NCBI GenBank assembly: GCA_002709405.1
Contig: PAQV01000061.1
Span: 1-54,242 of the forward strand
Reading direction: 5' to 3'
Source of the DNA: Paracoccaceae bacterium
GTDB taxonomy: Bacteria > Pseudomonadota > Alphaproteobacteria > Rhodobacterales > Rhodobacteraceae
Length of the DNA: 54,242 nucleotides
In this document: positions 44,139-52,443 of the stretch, piece after piece
Position numbering within the stretch: the first letter of the stretch is position 1
Layout of the letters: each line of letters starts with the position of its first letter
Notes under the pieces: model-generated
The model's input: only the letters and a program-made list of their open reading frames with translations
Databases searched by the model: none
What the model was told of the DNA's origin: nothing
Made by a program: the position numbers and the translations under genes

Positions 44139-45116
44139 TCAGGCCTTCTTGGCGTCGACACGCAGGCGCGGGTCGATCAGGTAGTAGAGGAGGTCGATGA
44201 CCAGGTTGATCACCACGAAGACCAGGGCGATGAACATCAGGAAGGCCGCGAGGACGGGTACGTCGACGGCCTCGACCGACTGTGTGAACAACAGGCCCAG
44301 GCCCGGCCACTGGAAGACCGTTTCGGTCACGACCGCGAAGCCGATGGTCGAGCCCAGCTGCAGGCCCACGACCGTGATCACCGGGACCAGCGTGTTGCCA
44401 AGCGCATGGCGCAGGTTGATCCGCCGGGCGTTCAGGCCCCGGGCCCGGGCAAAGCGGATGAACTCGGCCTGCAGGACCTCGATCATCTCGGCCCGGACCA
44501 GCCGCATGACCATGGCGATCTGGAACACCGCCAGGGTGATCGACGGCATGATCATGGCCAGAAGCCCGCTGCCGGTCAGGAATCCGGTTTCCCACCCGCC
44601 GATCGCCACCAGCGATCCGCGCCCGAAGGACGGCAGCCAGTGCAGCTGGACGCTGAAGAAGTAGATCATCAGCACACCCAGGAAGAAGGACGGCATCGAT
44701 ATCCCAGCAAGCGACACGGCCAGGATGCCCTTGGACACGGCACTGCGCGGGTGAAGCGCGGTGTAGATCCCGGCCCCGACGCCGATCACCAGCGTCAGGA
44801 TCATCGAGGCGACGGCCAGCTCGATCGTCGCCGGTGCGCGGTCCAGGATGACCCGCGTCACGGGTTCTCCCAGCCGGTAGCTGATGCCGAACTGGCCGGT
44901 CACGATGTTGCGCAGGTAGTCGAGGTATTGCAGCAGCAAGGGCGCATCCAGGCCCAGGCTCTCGCGGATCGCGGCGCGCTGTTCGGCGGTGCTGTCGGCC
45001 CCGGCAATGGCCAGGATCGGATCGCCCAGAAAGCGGAACATCAGGAAGGCCAGGAACGACACCGCAAGCAGCACGATGATCCCCTGGAACACCCGGTCTA
45101 TGAAGAATTTCAGCAT
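44139..45116 (-). CDS. Opp/Dpp permease (DppB-like), system 3
   Basis: A 325-aa permease. It has the N-terminal helix from MLKFFIDRVFQGIIV, then FRFLGDPILAIAG, the EAA loop FARARGLNARRINLRHALGN and the C-terminal LIDPRLRVD. The start at 45116 is preferred over the upstream codon at 45134 because it matches the family N-terminus. It lies 61 bp downstream of the amidohydrolase gene, so the enzyme is embedded between ATPases and permeases. Confidence 0.93.
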   Translation of the reverse strand: MLKFFIDRVFQGIIVLLAVSFLAFLMFRFLGDPILAIAGADSTAEQRAAIRESLGLDAPLLLQYLDYLRNIVTGQFGISYRLGEPVTRVILDRAPATIELAVASMILTLVIGVGAGIYTALHPRSAVSKGILAVSLAGISMPSFFLGVLMIYFFSVQLHWLPSFGRGSLVAIGGWETGFLTGSGLLAMIMPSITLAVFQIAMVMRLVRAEMIEVLQAEFIRFARARGLNARRINLRHALGNTLVPVITVVGLQLGSTIGFAVVTETVFQWPGLGLLFTQSVEAVDVPVLAAFLMFIALVFVVINLVIDLLYYLIDPRLRVDAKKA

Positions 45117-45177
45117 GCCCTGGCCCCTGCACATGTGCGAACCGGCATGGGTCCGGCGTGGTATATGTCAGTTGATG

Positions 45178-46413
45178 TCATTGGATTTCGCGCCCCCCGA
45201 GGAAGACCCTCAGCCGCGCCTGGTCCGACAGGACCGACAGGTCGGACAGCGGATCGCCATCGACCAGCACCATGTCGGCCAGCCGCCCTTCCTGCAGACG
45301 GCCCGCATCAATCCCCAGCAGGTCCGCATTGGCGGCCGTCGCCGCCCGGATCGCCTCCATCGCGGTCAGGCCCCCCTGTTCTAGCAGGGCCAGTTCGCGC
45401 CAGTTCATGTCGGCATGGGGGATCAGGAAGCCCGCATCGGTGCCCGAGGCGATCTTGACCCCGGCCTTGCGCGCCATTTCCAACGTCTTCCACTTGGCCT
45501 CGCGGCTGGCCTCCAGCCAGGCCATGTGGCGGGCATCGGCATTCAGCTGCTCGGGCGTCAGTTCGAAGTTGCGTTCATTGACCAGCAGGGTCGGCACGAA
45601 CCAGGTGCCCCGCTCGACCATCAGCTCGATGATGGAGGGGTCGGTGAAATGCGCGTGTTCCACGCAATCGACCCCACAGCGGATGCTTTCGGCCAGGGGC
45701 TCTTCGCCGATGGTGTGGGCGGCGACCATGTAGCCCTGCAGGTGGGCCTCGTCGCAGGCGGCGCGGATCTCGGCCGGGCTCATCTCGAACCGGCAATAGC
45801 GGCCGGGCACGGCACTGGTCGACGTGCAGGTGTTCAGCTTGATGAACCGGGCCCCGCGCTTGATCTGCTGCCGCACGCCGCGCACGAAACCGTCGGGCCC
45901 GTCACAGGCGCAGGTCATGTTGTCGAAGGTGGCATGGTCGGCCCAACCCGGAGGATCCATGTGCCCCCCGGTGATCGACAGCCCCTGCCCGCAGGCCACG
46001 ATCCGAGGTCCGTCCACGTGGCCCGCGTCGATGGCCCGGGCCAGGTCGATGATCGCCCCGCCCGGCCCATGCATGTCGCGCAGCCCGGTGAAGCCCATGC
46101 GCAGGCTGTCGCGCGCGTATTTCGCCGCGCGCAGGGCCACCGAGGCCCAGTTCAGGTCGGCCTGCTCGCTGCGGAACAGGCTCTTGTCCGAGGCACCGCT
46201 GTAGGCCAGGTGCACATGCGCGTCGATCAGGCCGGGCATCAGCGTCGCGCCCGGCGCGTCGATCATGGTGGCCCCATCCGGCGCGCCCAGGTCCGCCGCG
46301 CGTCCGACGGCCAGGATGCGATCGCCCTCGACCAGCACCGCGCCGTGGTCCACCGGTTTGTCCGCGACCCCGTCAATCACCCGGTCCGCCCGTATCAGGA
46401 ATGTCTGGGCCAT
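45178..46413 (-). CDS. Amidohydrolase (Xaa-Pro dipeptidase/imidazolonepropionase-like) inside the Opp operon
   Basis: A 411-aa cytosolic binuclear-metal hydrolase. Ligand pattern: H66 and H68 (DAHVHLA), candidate carbamylated K192 (RFIKLNTC), H233 (AAHTIGEE), H253 or H255 (EHAHFTD) and D326 (ASGTDAG). It lacks a signal peptide. It belongs to the branch of prolidase-like and carboxypeptidase-like amidohydrolases, which is distinct from the two ATZ/TRZ proteins of this window. The position between dppF and dppB implies that the imported molecule is hydrolysed on entry, for example an N-acyl amino acid or dipeptide-like amide. Confidence 0.9.
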   Translation of the reverse strand: MAQTFLIRADRVIDGVADKPVDHGAVLVEGDRILAVGRAADLGAPDGATMIDAPGATLMPGLIDAHVHLAYSGASDKSLFRSEQADLNWASVALRAAKYARDSLRMGFTGLRDMHGPGGAIIDLARAIDAGHVDGPRIVACGQGLSITGGHMDPPGWADHATFDNMTCACDGPDGFVRGVRQQIKRGARFIKLNTCTSTSAVPGRYCRFEMSPAEIRAACDEAHLQGYMVAAHTIGEEPLAESIRCGVDCVEHAHFTDPSIIELMVERGTWFVPTLLVNERNFELTPEQLNADARHMAWLEASREAKWKTLEMARKAGVKIASGTDAGFLIPHADMNWRELALLEQGGLTAMEAIRAATAANADLLGIDAGRLQEGRLADMVLVDGDPLSDLSVLSDQARLRVFLGGREIQ

Positions 46414-47232
46414 CTAGTGCACCGCCTCCGGCTCTGGCCGGGGCACGGCCGCCAGCAGCGCGCGCGTGTAGGGATCGGCCGGGGCGCTGAAGACCTGCTC
46501 GGCCGGGCCCTGTTCGACCAGCCGGCCCTGTTTCATGACGCCCACGTCATCGGCCATGAACCGCACGACAGACATGTTGTGGCTGATGAAAAGGTAGGTC
46601 AGGCCGAATTCGTCCTGCAGGTCGCGCATCAGGTTGAGGATCTGCGCCTGCACCGACACGTCCAGCGCCGAGGTCGGCTCGTCGCAGACCACGATTTCAG
46701 CCTGCGCCGCCAGCATCCGGGCAATGGCGATCCGCTGGCGCTGGCCGCCGGACAGCTCGTGGGCAGAGCGGCCCGCGTCCGAGGGATGCAGCCCCACCTT
46801 GGTCAGCAGATCCGCCACCCGGTCGCGGATTTCGGGTTCCGACAGGCCCAGCCTAAGCGCCCGGCAGGGTTCGGAAATGACCGCCCCCACCTGCCAGCGC
46901 GGGTTCAGGCTGGTGTAGGGATCCTGGAACACCATCTGGATGGTACGGGCCATGTCCAGGCCAACGGTGCGGCCCGACAGCATCGACTGGTCCTTGATCA
47001 GGAGGTCTCCGGCATCGGCCTGCTGAAGACCCACCACAAGCTGGGCAATGGTGGATTTGCCGGACCCGGATTCGCCCACCAGGGCAAAGGTCTTGCCCGG
47101 TTTCACATCGAAGCTGACGCCATTGACGGCCGTCACGCCCGAGACCGGGGTCCGGCGCACCACATCGACCAGGGACCGGCGCTTGTAGAAGGTCTTGCTG
47201 ACCCCGCGCAGGGAAATCGCCGTCGCGGTCAT
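46414..47232 (-). CDS. Opp/Dpp ATP-binding protein (DppF-like), system 3
   Basis: A 272-aa ATPase. It has Walker A GESGSGKST, the motif MVFQDPYTSLNPRW, ELSGGQRQRIAIARML, VCDEPTSALD and ISHNMSVV, all intact. It overlaps dppD by ATGA and its TAG stop abuts the amidohydrolase start. It supplies half of the ATPase pair for system 3. Confidence 0.93.
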   Translation of the reverse strand: MTATAISLRGVSKTFYKRRSLVDVVRRTPVSGVTAVNGVSFDVKPGKTFALVGESGSGKSTIAQLVVGLQQADAGDLLIKDQSMLSGRTVGLDMARTIQMVFQDPYTSLNPRWQVGAVISEPCRALRLGLSEPEIRDRVADLLTKVGLHPSDAGRSAHELSGGQRQRIAIARMLAAQAEIVVCDEPTSALDVSVQAQILNLMRDLQDEFGLTYLFISHNMSVVRFMADDVGVMKQGRLVEQGPAEQVFSAPADPYTRALLAAVPRPEPEAVH

Positions 47233-48329
47233 GCCACACCCCCGGCCTTGATCGGGTCATCGGCATACAGAAGACACCGGGCCTGCCGGTCGCCCCGGCG
47301 TTCCATCGCCGGCGTCACCTGCCGGCAGGCGTCCACGGCCTGCGGACAGCGCGGATGAAAGGCGCAGCCCGAGGGGATATGGCGCAACCGGGGCATCGCG
47401 CCGGGGATCTGCGTCAGCCGGTTGGGCCGATAATCGAGCGGCGGAATCGATTGGATCAACCCGCGGGTATAGGGATGCATCGGGTTGGTCATCAGCTGGG
47501 CGGTCGGCCCGACCTCGACCACCCGGCCGGCGTACATCACCGCCACGCGGTCGGCGTTCTGCGCCACCACGCCCATGTCATGGGTGATCAGGATGACCCC
47601 GGCGCTGCGCGTCTTGCACAGGTTCGCGATCAGCCCGATGATCTGCTTTTGCAGCGACACGTCCAGCGCGGTTGTCGGCTCATCGGCCAGCACCAGTTCG
47701 GGTTCACCCGCCAGGGCCAGGGCAATGACCACCCGCTGGCGCATGCCCCCGGAAAATTCGTGCGGATAGGATTTTTCGCGGATCTGCGGCTCGGTAATGC
47801 CGATTTCGTCCAGCAGCTCCAGCATGCGCTTGCGGGCCTGCGACGAGGTCAGGTTCAGCGTGCTGACCAGGGTCTCGGTGATCTGGTCGCCGATGGTCAG
47901 CAGCGGATTGAGGCTGGTCATCGGGTCCTGGAAGATCATCCCGATCCGGCGCCCGCGGATCTTCTGCATCTCGGCATCACCCAGGGTGTCGATGCGATCG
48001 CCCGCCAGGGTGACCTTCCCCGAGGCGATCCGCCCCTCGCGGGGCAACAGGCCCATCAGAGCCGCGCTCAGAAGCGATTTCCCGGCGCCGCTTTCACCGA
48101 CAACCCCCAGCAATTCCCCCGGCGCGACCTGCAGGTCGATCCCGTTCAGGGCCGTCAGGGCGGTTTCCCCGCGCCCGAAGGTCACGGTCAGATCTTCAAC
48201 TTTGAGTAGCGGTTCCAGGGGGTGTGTTCCTTGGTTCGTGTCGGGAGCCATCTTGGGGGGCATGTCGGGGACGACCGGCTTCCGGCGGGGTTCGTAAAGC
48301 GTCTCGTGTGAATCAAGCACTACAGTCAT
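47229..48329 (-). CDS. Opp/Dpp ATP-binding protein (DppD-like), system 3, first gene of operon
   Basis: A 366-aa ATPase with Walker A GESGAGKS near residue 80, [25 protein letters not shown] and THDMGVV. The C-terminal extension has SGCAFHPRCPQAVDAC. The N-terminus carries about 40 residues before the ATPase domain. No ribosome site precedes the ATG at 48329, and operator site 7 ends only 9 bp upstream. The message may therefore be leaderless, or translation may start at a later Met (48263 or 48251). The gene opens the six-gene intact transporter operon. Confidence 0.9.
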   Translation of the reverse strand: MTVVLDSHETLYEPRRKPVVPDMPPKMAPDTNQGTHPLEPLLKVEDLTVTFGRGETALTALNGIDLQVAPGELLGVVGESGAGKSLLSAALMGLLPREGRIASGKVTLAGDRIDTLGDAEMQKIRGRRIGMIFQDPMTSLNPLLTIGDQITETLVSTLNLTSSQARKRMLELLDEIGITEPQIREKSYPHEFSGGMRQRVVIALALAGEPELVLADEPTTALDVSLQKQIIGLIANLCKTRSAGVILITHDMGVVAQNADRVAVMYAGRVVEVGPTAQLMTNPMHPYTRGLIQSIPPLDYRPNRLTQIPGAMPRLRHIPSGCAFHPRCPQAVDACRQVTPAMERRGDRQARCLLYADDPIKAGGVA

Positions 48330-48338
48330 GTTTTCACA

Positions 48339-48349
48339 TTGTCTAACAA
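48339..48349. promoter_or_regulatory. GntR/FCD-type operator TTGTCTAACAA, site 7
   Basis: TTGT-CTA-ACAA, flanked as ATTGT...ACAAT. On the minus strand it reads GATTGTTAGACAAT, identical over 14 bp to site 5. It is 9 bp from the annotated start of the Opp-3 operon, placing the transporter in the same regulon as the catabolic genes. Confidence 0.77.
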
Positions 48350-48571
48350 TCTGAAAATCTCACAACTCGGATTGCGCCTTGCTGCCTAGCAAAGCGACAA
48401 CTGTGCGTTCACGCACATTATTCAGGCAAAACCGCCCAGGCGACGCGGGCGCCGGTCAGAGGACGTCAAGGATTTAAGGGGAAAGTGCCGAAGCACGGTC
48501 GGATCCGGGCGGGCACCCCAGGGCGTTCTACGCCCGGGCGCAGCGGGTCCGAGTCCGGCAGAGGGTCAGGG

Positions 48572-48590
48572 AGGCGGGTGCGGCCCGCCT
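48572..48590 (-). terminator. Hairpin downstream of the alpha/beta hydrolase gene
   Basis: AGGCGGG (48572-48578) pairs with CCCGCCT (48584-48590) across a TGCGG loop, 38 nt past the hydrolase stop. There is no T run, so it is at best a weak terminator. The rest of 48350-48628 holds the Opp-3 promoter and nothing recognisable as a gene. Confidence 0.35.
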
Positions 48591-48628
48591 GCCCTTCGCG
48601 TCGTGTATATGGTGCGGTGCCGGTTGGC

Positions 48629-49516
48629 TCAGTCGTCCAGCGATCCGATGAACCCGGTCAGCAGGCCCAGCATCTCGTCCAGCTTTTCGGTCCCGGTGAA
48701 GGCCGCAAAGGCATGATCCATGGGCAGGATGTGCAGCTCTTCGGGGCCGTCGTGATAGCGCAGGTAGACCTCGCCCGCCTGCGGCTGAGGCGTGACAACG
48801 GTGTCCTCGGACCCGACCACGACCTGGAGCGGGCCGGAATAGGACGCCACCGCCGCGACCGGCAGGGTCACGGGCATTTCCTGGAAAAAGGCGGCCTTCA
48901 GTTCCGTCGTGGCGCCCCAGGGCAGGGTCATCGAGACGATCTCGTCCGGCGCCTTGCCCAGGGCATCGACGATCAGGTCCTTGCCGCCCAGCAGGCCATA
49001 GGTCAGCATCGGGTCGGCCACGGCCGCCCATAGGACCAGCCCGTCGATATCCGGCCGGGCTGCGGCGGCATGGGCCGCGACAAGGCCGCCCTGGCTCCAG
49101 CCCAGCACGACAAGGGGGTGCTGGCCCAGCACGTCATCGGCCCGCACATGGTCGATCACCGCCACCGCATCCGCGATCTGAGTACTGAACGTCGTGTCCG
49201 CCCAGGCAATGCCGGTGCTGTCGCCGCTGCCCGAAAAGTCGATCCGCAGCGAGGGGATGCCGGCATCGGCCAGCGCTGCGGCGGTATAGGAAAACACGCC
49301 TAGCTCGGTTGTCGCCACCGGCAGTTCATCGCGCGACCCGGTAAACCCGTGCAACAAAAGCACAACCGGCGCATCCATGCCGGCGGTCTCGGGCAGGTTC
49401 AGCGTTGCCGCAACGGGATAGGGTCCACCGTCGATGGTAAGCACCGTTTCCTCGGCCGCAGCACTGGCGGCAAGCAGAACAGAGGCGGCAATGGTAAAGC
49501 TGAACGTAGACGTCAT
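48629..49516 (-). CDS. Alpha/beta hydrolase with signal peptide
   Basis: A 295-aa hydrolase. The start at 49516 is chosen because AGGAG lies 6 nt upstream and a signal peptide follows (MTSTFSFTIAASVLL..., cut after SAAA). It shows LLLHGFTGSRDE (oxyanion region), the nucleophile elbow GWSQGG and a C-terminal MDHAF providing the likely catalytic His. It should act in the periplasm or be secreted. Annotated relatives are esterases or dienelactone-hydrolase-like. It is not obviously linked to the neighbouring transporter operon, and the substrate is unknown. Confidence 0.87.
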   Translation of the reverse strand: MTSTFSFTIAASVLLAASAAAEETVLTIDGGPYPVAATLNLPETAGMDAPVVLLLHGFTGSRDELPVATTELGVFSYTAAALADAGIPSLRIDFSGSGDSTGIAWADTTFSTQIADAVAVIDHVRADDVLGQHPLVVLGWSQGGLVAAHAAAARPDIDGLVLWAAVADPMLTYGLLGGKDLIVDALGKAPDEIVSMTLPWGATTELKAAFFQEMPVTLPVAAVASYSGPLQVVVGSEDTVVTPQPQAGEVYLRYHDGPEELHILPMDHAFAAFTGTEKLDEMLGLLTGFIGSLDD

Positions 49517-49687
49517 GGAGGGCTCCTGCATGGGATGAGCCCCGGGCACGCCGGGGCGATTGACTGGCCCGACGATGACGCCGCTCAAATCCCGGTGTCG
49601 ATCCATTTCGCAGGAGGGGCGCGCCGATCCGGGCCGGTCTGCCCGCCAGAGACCCTCCTGATCAAATAGCAGTCAGTCGGCAATGTG

Positions 49688-49713
49688 CCCGGCGCTTTGT
49701 CCGCAGCGCCGGG
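49688..49713 (-). terminator. Hairpin after the choline-dehydrogenase-like gene
   Basis: CCCGGCGCT (49688-49696) pairs perfectly with AGCGCCGGG (49705-49713), with an 8-nt loop. It starts 21 nt past the stop on the minus strand. No T run follows, so termination would be weak or factor-assisted. Confidence 0.5.
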
Positions 49714-49734
49714 CCATCATGTTGGCCACCGACG

Positions 49735-51354
49735 TCAGGCCATCACCCGGGCGCGGGCTGCCGCCTTGATCATGTCCGAGGCCTTTTCCGCGATCATGAT
49801 CGTCGGCGCATTGGTGTTGCCCGACGTGATCCGGGGCATCACCGAGGCATCGACCACGCGCAGCCCCTCGATACCGTTCAGGCGCAGCTCGGCATCGACG
49901 ACGGCCTCGGGATCGGTGCCCATCCGCGCGGTGCCCACGGGATGGAAGATGGTCGAGGCGATCTGCCCGGCCCCTTCGACCACCTCGGCCTCGGTCTGGT
50001 ATTGCGGGCCGGGCTTGAACTCTTCGGGCCGGTATTTCGCCATCGGTTCCTGGTCCATGATCTTGCGCGTCAGCCGAACCGCCCGGTCGGCCACCTTGCG
50101 GTCGCCCTCGGTGGACAGGTAGTTCGGCTGGATCTCGGGATGGGTCATCGGATCGGGCGAGGTCACATGCACGTGGCCCCGGCTTTCGGGCCGCAGGTGG
50201 CAGACGCTGGCGGTGATCGCCGGGAAATCGTGTGGGGCCTGGCCGAAGGCTTCAAGCGTCACCGGCTGGACGTGGTATTCCAGGTCGGGCGTCGCCAGGT
50301 CGGGCGAGGAATAGGCAAAGGCCCCCAGCTGGCTGGGCGCCATCGACATCGGCCCGGACCGTTTCAGCACGTATTCCAGGCCGATCTTGGCCTTGCCGTA
50401 CATCGTTGCGGCCATGGTGTTCAGCGTCAGCGCATCCTGCACCTTGTAGGCGCAGCGGATCTGAAGGTGATCCTGCAGGTTCGCCCCCACGCCCGGCTGG
50501 TCGTGAACCACGTCGATCCCCAGCTTCTGCAACAGCGGGCCGGGACCAACCCCCGACAATTGCAGGATCTGCGGGGTGCCGATCGCACCCGAGGCCAGGA
50601 TGACCTCGGCCCCGGCCCGCACGGTCGCAGGCTGGCCATCGCGGCGAAAGCGCACGCCCACGGCCCGGCGGCCTTCAAAGATCAGCCGGTCGGCCTGGGC
50701 CTTGGTCATGACCGTCAGGTTCGGGCGCGAGCGGGCCGGTTTCAGGAACCCTGTCGCCACGCTCCACCGCCAGCCATTGCGCTGGGTGACCTTGAAATAG
50801 CCGACCCCGAAATTGTCGCCCCGGTTGAAATCGTCGGTTTCCGGAATGCCCGCGGCCACGGCAGCCTTCTTCCAGTCGTCGAGGATCTCCCAGCGCAGGC
50901 GCTGTTCCTCGACCCGCAGGTTGCCCCCTGCCCCGTGGGCCTCGTCTTCGCCCGCGTAGTAATCCTCGGACTTGCGGAAATAGGGCAGCACATCGTCCCA
51001 GCCCCAGCCGGTCAGGCCCATCTGGCGCCAGCCGTCATAATCGCTGGACTGGCCGCGCAGGTAAAGCATGCCGTTGATCGACGAGCAGCCGCCCAGCAGC
51101 CGCCCCCTGGGATAAAGCAGCGACCGCCCCATCAGCCCGTCGCAGGGTTCGGTCTTGTAGCCCCAATCGGTGCGCGGGTTGCCGATGCAGTAGAGGTAAC
51201 CCACCGGAATGTGCACCCAGTGGTAGCGGTCGTTGCCCCCGGCCTCCAGCAGCAGGACCCGCTTGTCGGGGTCCTCGCTCAGCCGGTTGGCCAGCACGCA
51301 GCCCGCGCTGCCCGCACCGACGATCACGTAATCGAATTGCCCGAAATCCTGCAT
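49735..51354 (-). CDS. GMC oxidoreductase, choline-dehydrogenase-like (BetA family)
   Basis: A 539-aa FAD enzyme. It has the dinucleotide motif VGAGSAGC at 12-19, the GMC signature GRLLGGCSSINGMLYLRG and ASGAIGTPQILQLSGVGP (second GMC signature). The catalytic region is FHPVGTARMG, with NTNAPTIMIAEKASDMI at the end. The ATG at 51354 follows GGAGGA 4 nt upstream. BetA oxidises choline, and close paralogues oxidise other alcohols. No betaine-aldehyde dehydrogenase is adjacent, so I assign only the family. Divergent from a LysR gene that probably regulates it. Confidence 0.92.
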   Translation of the reverse strand: MQDFGQFDYVIVGAGSAGCVLANRLSEDPDKRVLLLEAGGNDRYHWVHIPVGYLYCIGNPRTDWGYKTEPCDGLMGRSLLYPRGRLLGGCSSINGMLYLRGQSSDYDGWRQMGLTGWGWDDVLPYFRKSEDYYAGEDEAHGAGGNLRVEEQRLRWEILDDWKKAAVAAGIPETDDFNRGDNFGVGYFKVTQRNGWRWSVATGFLKPARSRPNLTVMTKAQADRLIFEGRRAVGVRFRRDGQPATVRAGAEVILASGAIGTPQILQLSGVGPGPLLQKLGIDVVHDQPGVGANLQDHLQIRCAYKVQDALTLNTMAATMYGKAKIGLEYVLKRSGPMSMAPSQLGAFAYSSPDLATPDLEYHVQPVTLEAFGQAPHDFPAITASVCHLRPESRGHVHVTSPDPMTHPEIQPNYLSTEGDRKVADRAVRLTRKIMDQEPMAKYRPEEFKPGPQYQTEAEVVEGAGQIASTIFHPVGTARMGTDPEAVVDAELRLNGIEGLRVVDASVMPRITSGNTNAPTIMIAEKASDMIKAAARARVMA

Positions 51355-51522
51355 GGTGTCCTCCCCAACAGCCCGGCGCCACCCCGCGACGCCGCATGCG
51401 ATTGACCGATCATATGCGCCGAAATGCACGGAAAAAGGTACTTTCGAATTTGCACAGCCATTGACTGTTTTCGTTCAGCCATAATCCGCGCTAACCTGCC
51501 ACCACAACCACAGGAGGACCCC

Positions 51523-52443
51523 ATGCCCGACCGCTACGACTGGAACGATATCCAGTTCTTTCTGGAAACCGCCCGTTCGGGCCGGATCAGCCACGCGGCC
51601 AAGCGGCTTGGGGTCAGCCACACCACCGTCGCGCGCCACCTGTCGCAACTGGAGCGGCGGCTGAACAACCGCCTGCTGGACCCCGGGGCCGAGGGCTACG
51701 AGCCGACCGAGGCCGGCGCGGTGCTGATCCCACTGGCCGAACAGATGGAGACCTGCGCCTCGGCGATCCTGGACCGGCTTGAACGACCCGGAGAGCTGAC
51801 CGGCCGGGTCCGCATCGGTGCGCCGGACGGGTTCGGCAATGCCATGCTGTCGCGCCTGTTGCCCCGGCTGGCCCTGGCCGAACCCTCGCTGGACCTGGAA
51901 CTGGTGCCGGTGCCGACCAGCCACAAGCTGTGGAACCGGGACGTGGACATTGCCGTCAGCCTGGAGCGGCCGCAAACCGGCCGGCTGGTGATGCAGAAGC
52001 TGGTCGATTACGATCTGCGGCTTTACGCGGCGGCGGATCTGCTCCACCGGATGGGCCCGCCGCAAGGGCGCGAGGATCTGACCCGCTATCCCTTCATCGG
52101 CTACATCGACGAGCTGCTCTATACGGCCGAGCTGGATTTCAATCGGCTCATTCATACCGGCATCCGCACCAGCTATCGCGCGGCCACGGTGCAGGCCCAG
52201 TTCGACGCGGTCATGGCCGGGGTGGGCCTGGGCGTGCTGCCCTGTTTCATGGCCCGCGACACCGCGCTGGTCCCGATCCTGCCCGACCGCATCACCTTCA
52301 CCCGGGCCTACTGGCTGCTGATGGCCGAGGACGACCGCGACATTGCCCGCATCCGCCGGGTCGCGGCCTTCATCCGCGAAACCACCCAGGCCGACCAGCA
52401 ATCCTACCGGTTTGACCCCACTGACGGGTCAAACGGCTTCTGA
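51523..52443 (+). CDS. LysR-family transcriptional regulator
   Basis: A 306-aa regulator. The N-terminal HTH (AAKRLGVSHTTVARHLSQLERRLN) lies at about 24-47, followed by a LysR substrate-binding domain (RVRIGAPDGFGNAML, YPFIGYIDELLY, VGLGVLPCFMA). The ATG at 51523 has AGGAGG 5 nt upstream. It is divergent from the GMC gene and overlaps the converging second LysR gene by 15 bp at the 3' end. Similar overall to that second regulator, which suggests an old duplication. Confidence 0.92.
   Translation: MPDRYDWNDIQFFLETARSGRISHAAKRLGVSHTTVARHLSQLERRLNNRLLDPGAEGYEPTEAGAVLIPLAEQMETCASAILDRLERPGELTGRVRIGAPDGFGNAMLSRLLPRLALAEPSLDLELVPVPTSHKLWNRDVDIAVSLERPQTGRLVMQKLVDYDLRLYAAADLLHRMGPPQGREDLTRYPFIGYIDELLYTAELDFNRLIHTGIRTSYRAATVQAQFDAVMAGVGLGVLPCFMARDTALVPILPDRITFTRAYWLLMAEDDRDIARIRRVAAFIRETTQADQQSYRFDPTDGSNGF

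Noticed and set aside
40123-44184. A 1353-codon open frame on the plus strand
   Set aside because: It lies antisense to the class V PLP enzyme gene, the Opp-3 binding protein and the dppC gene, all with clear family motifs. Its product is rich in Gly, Arg, His and Gln without recognisable motifs, typical of the opposite strand in GC-rich genes.
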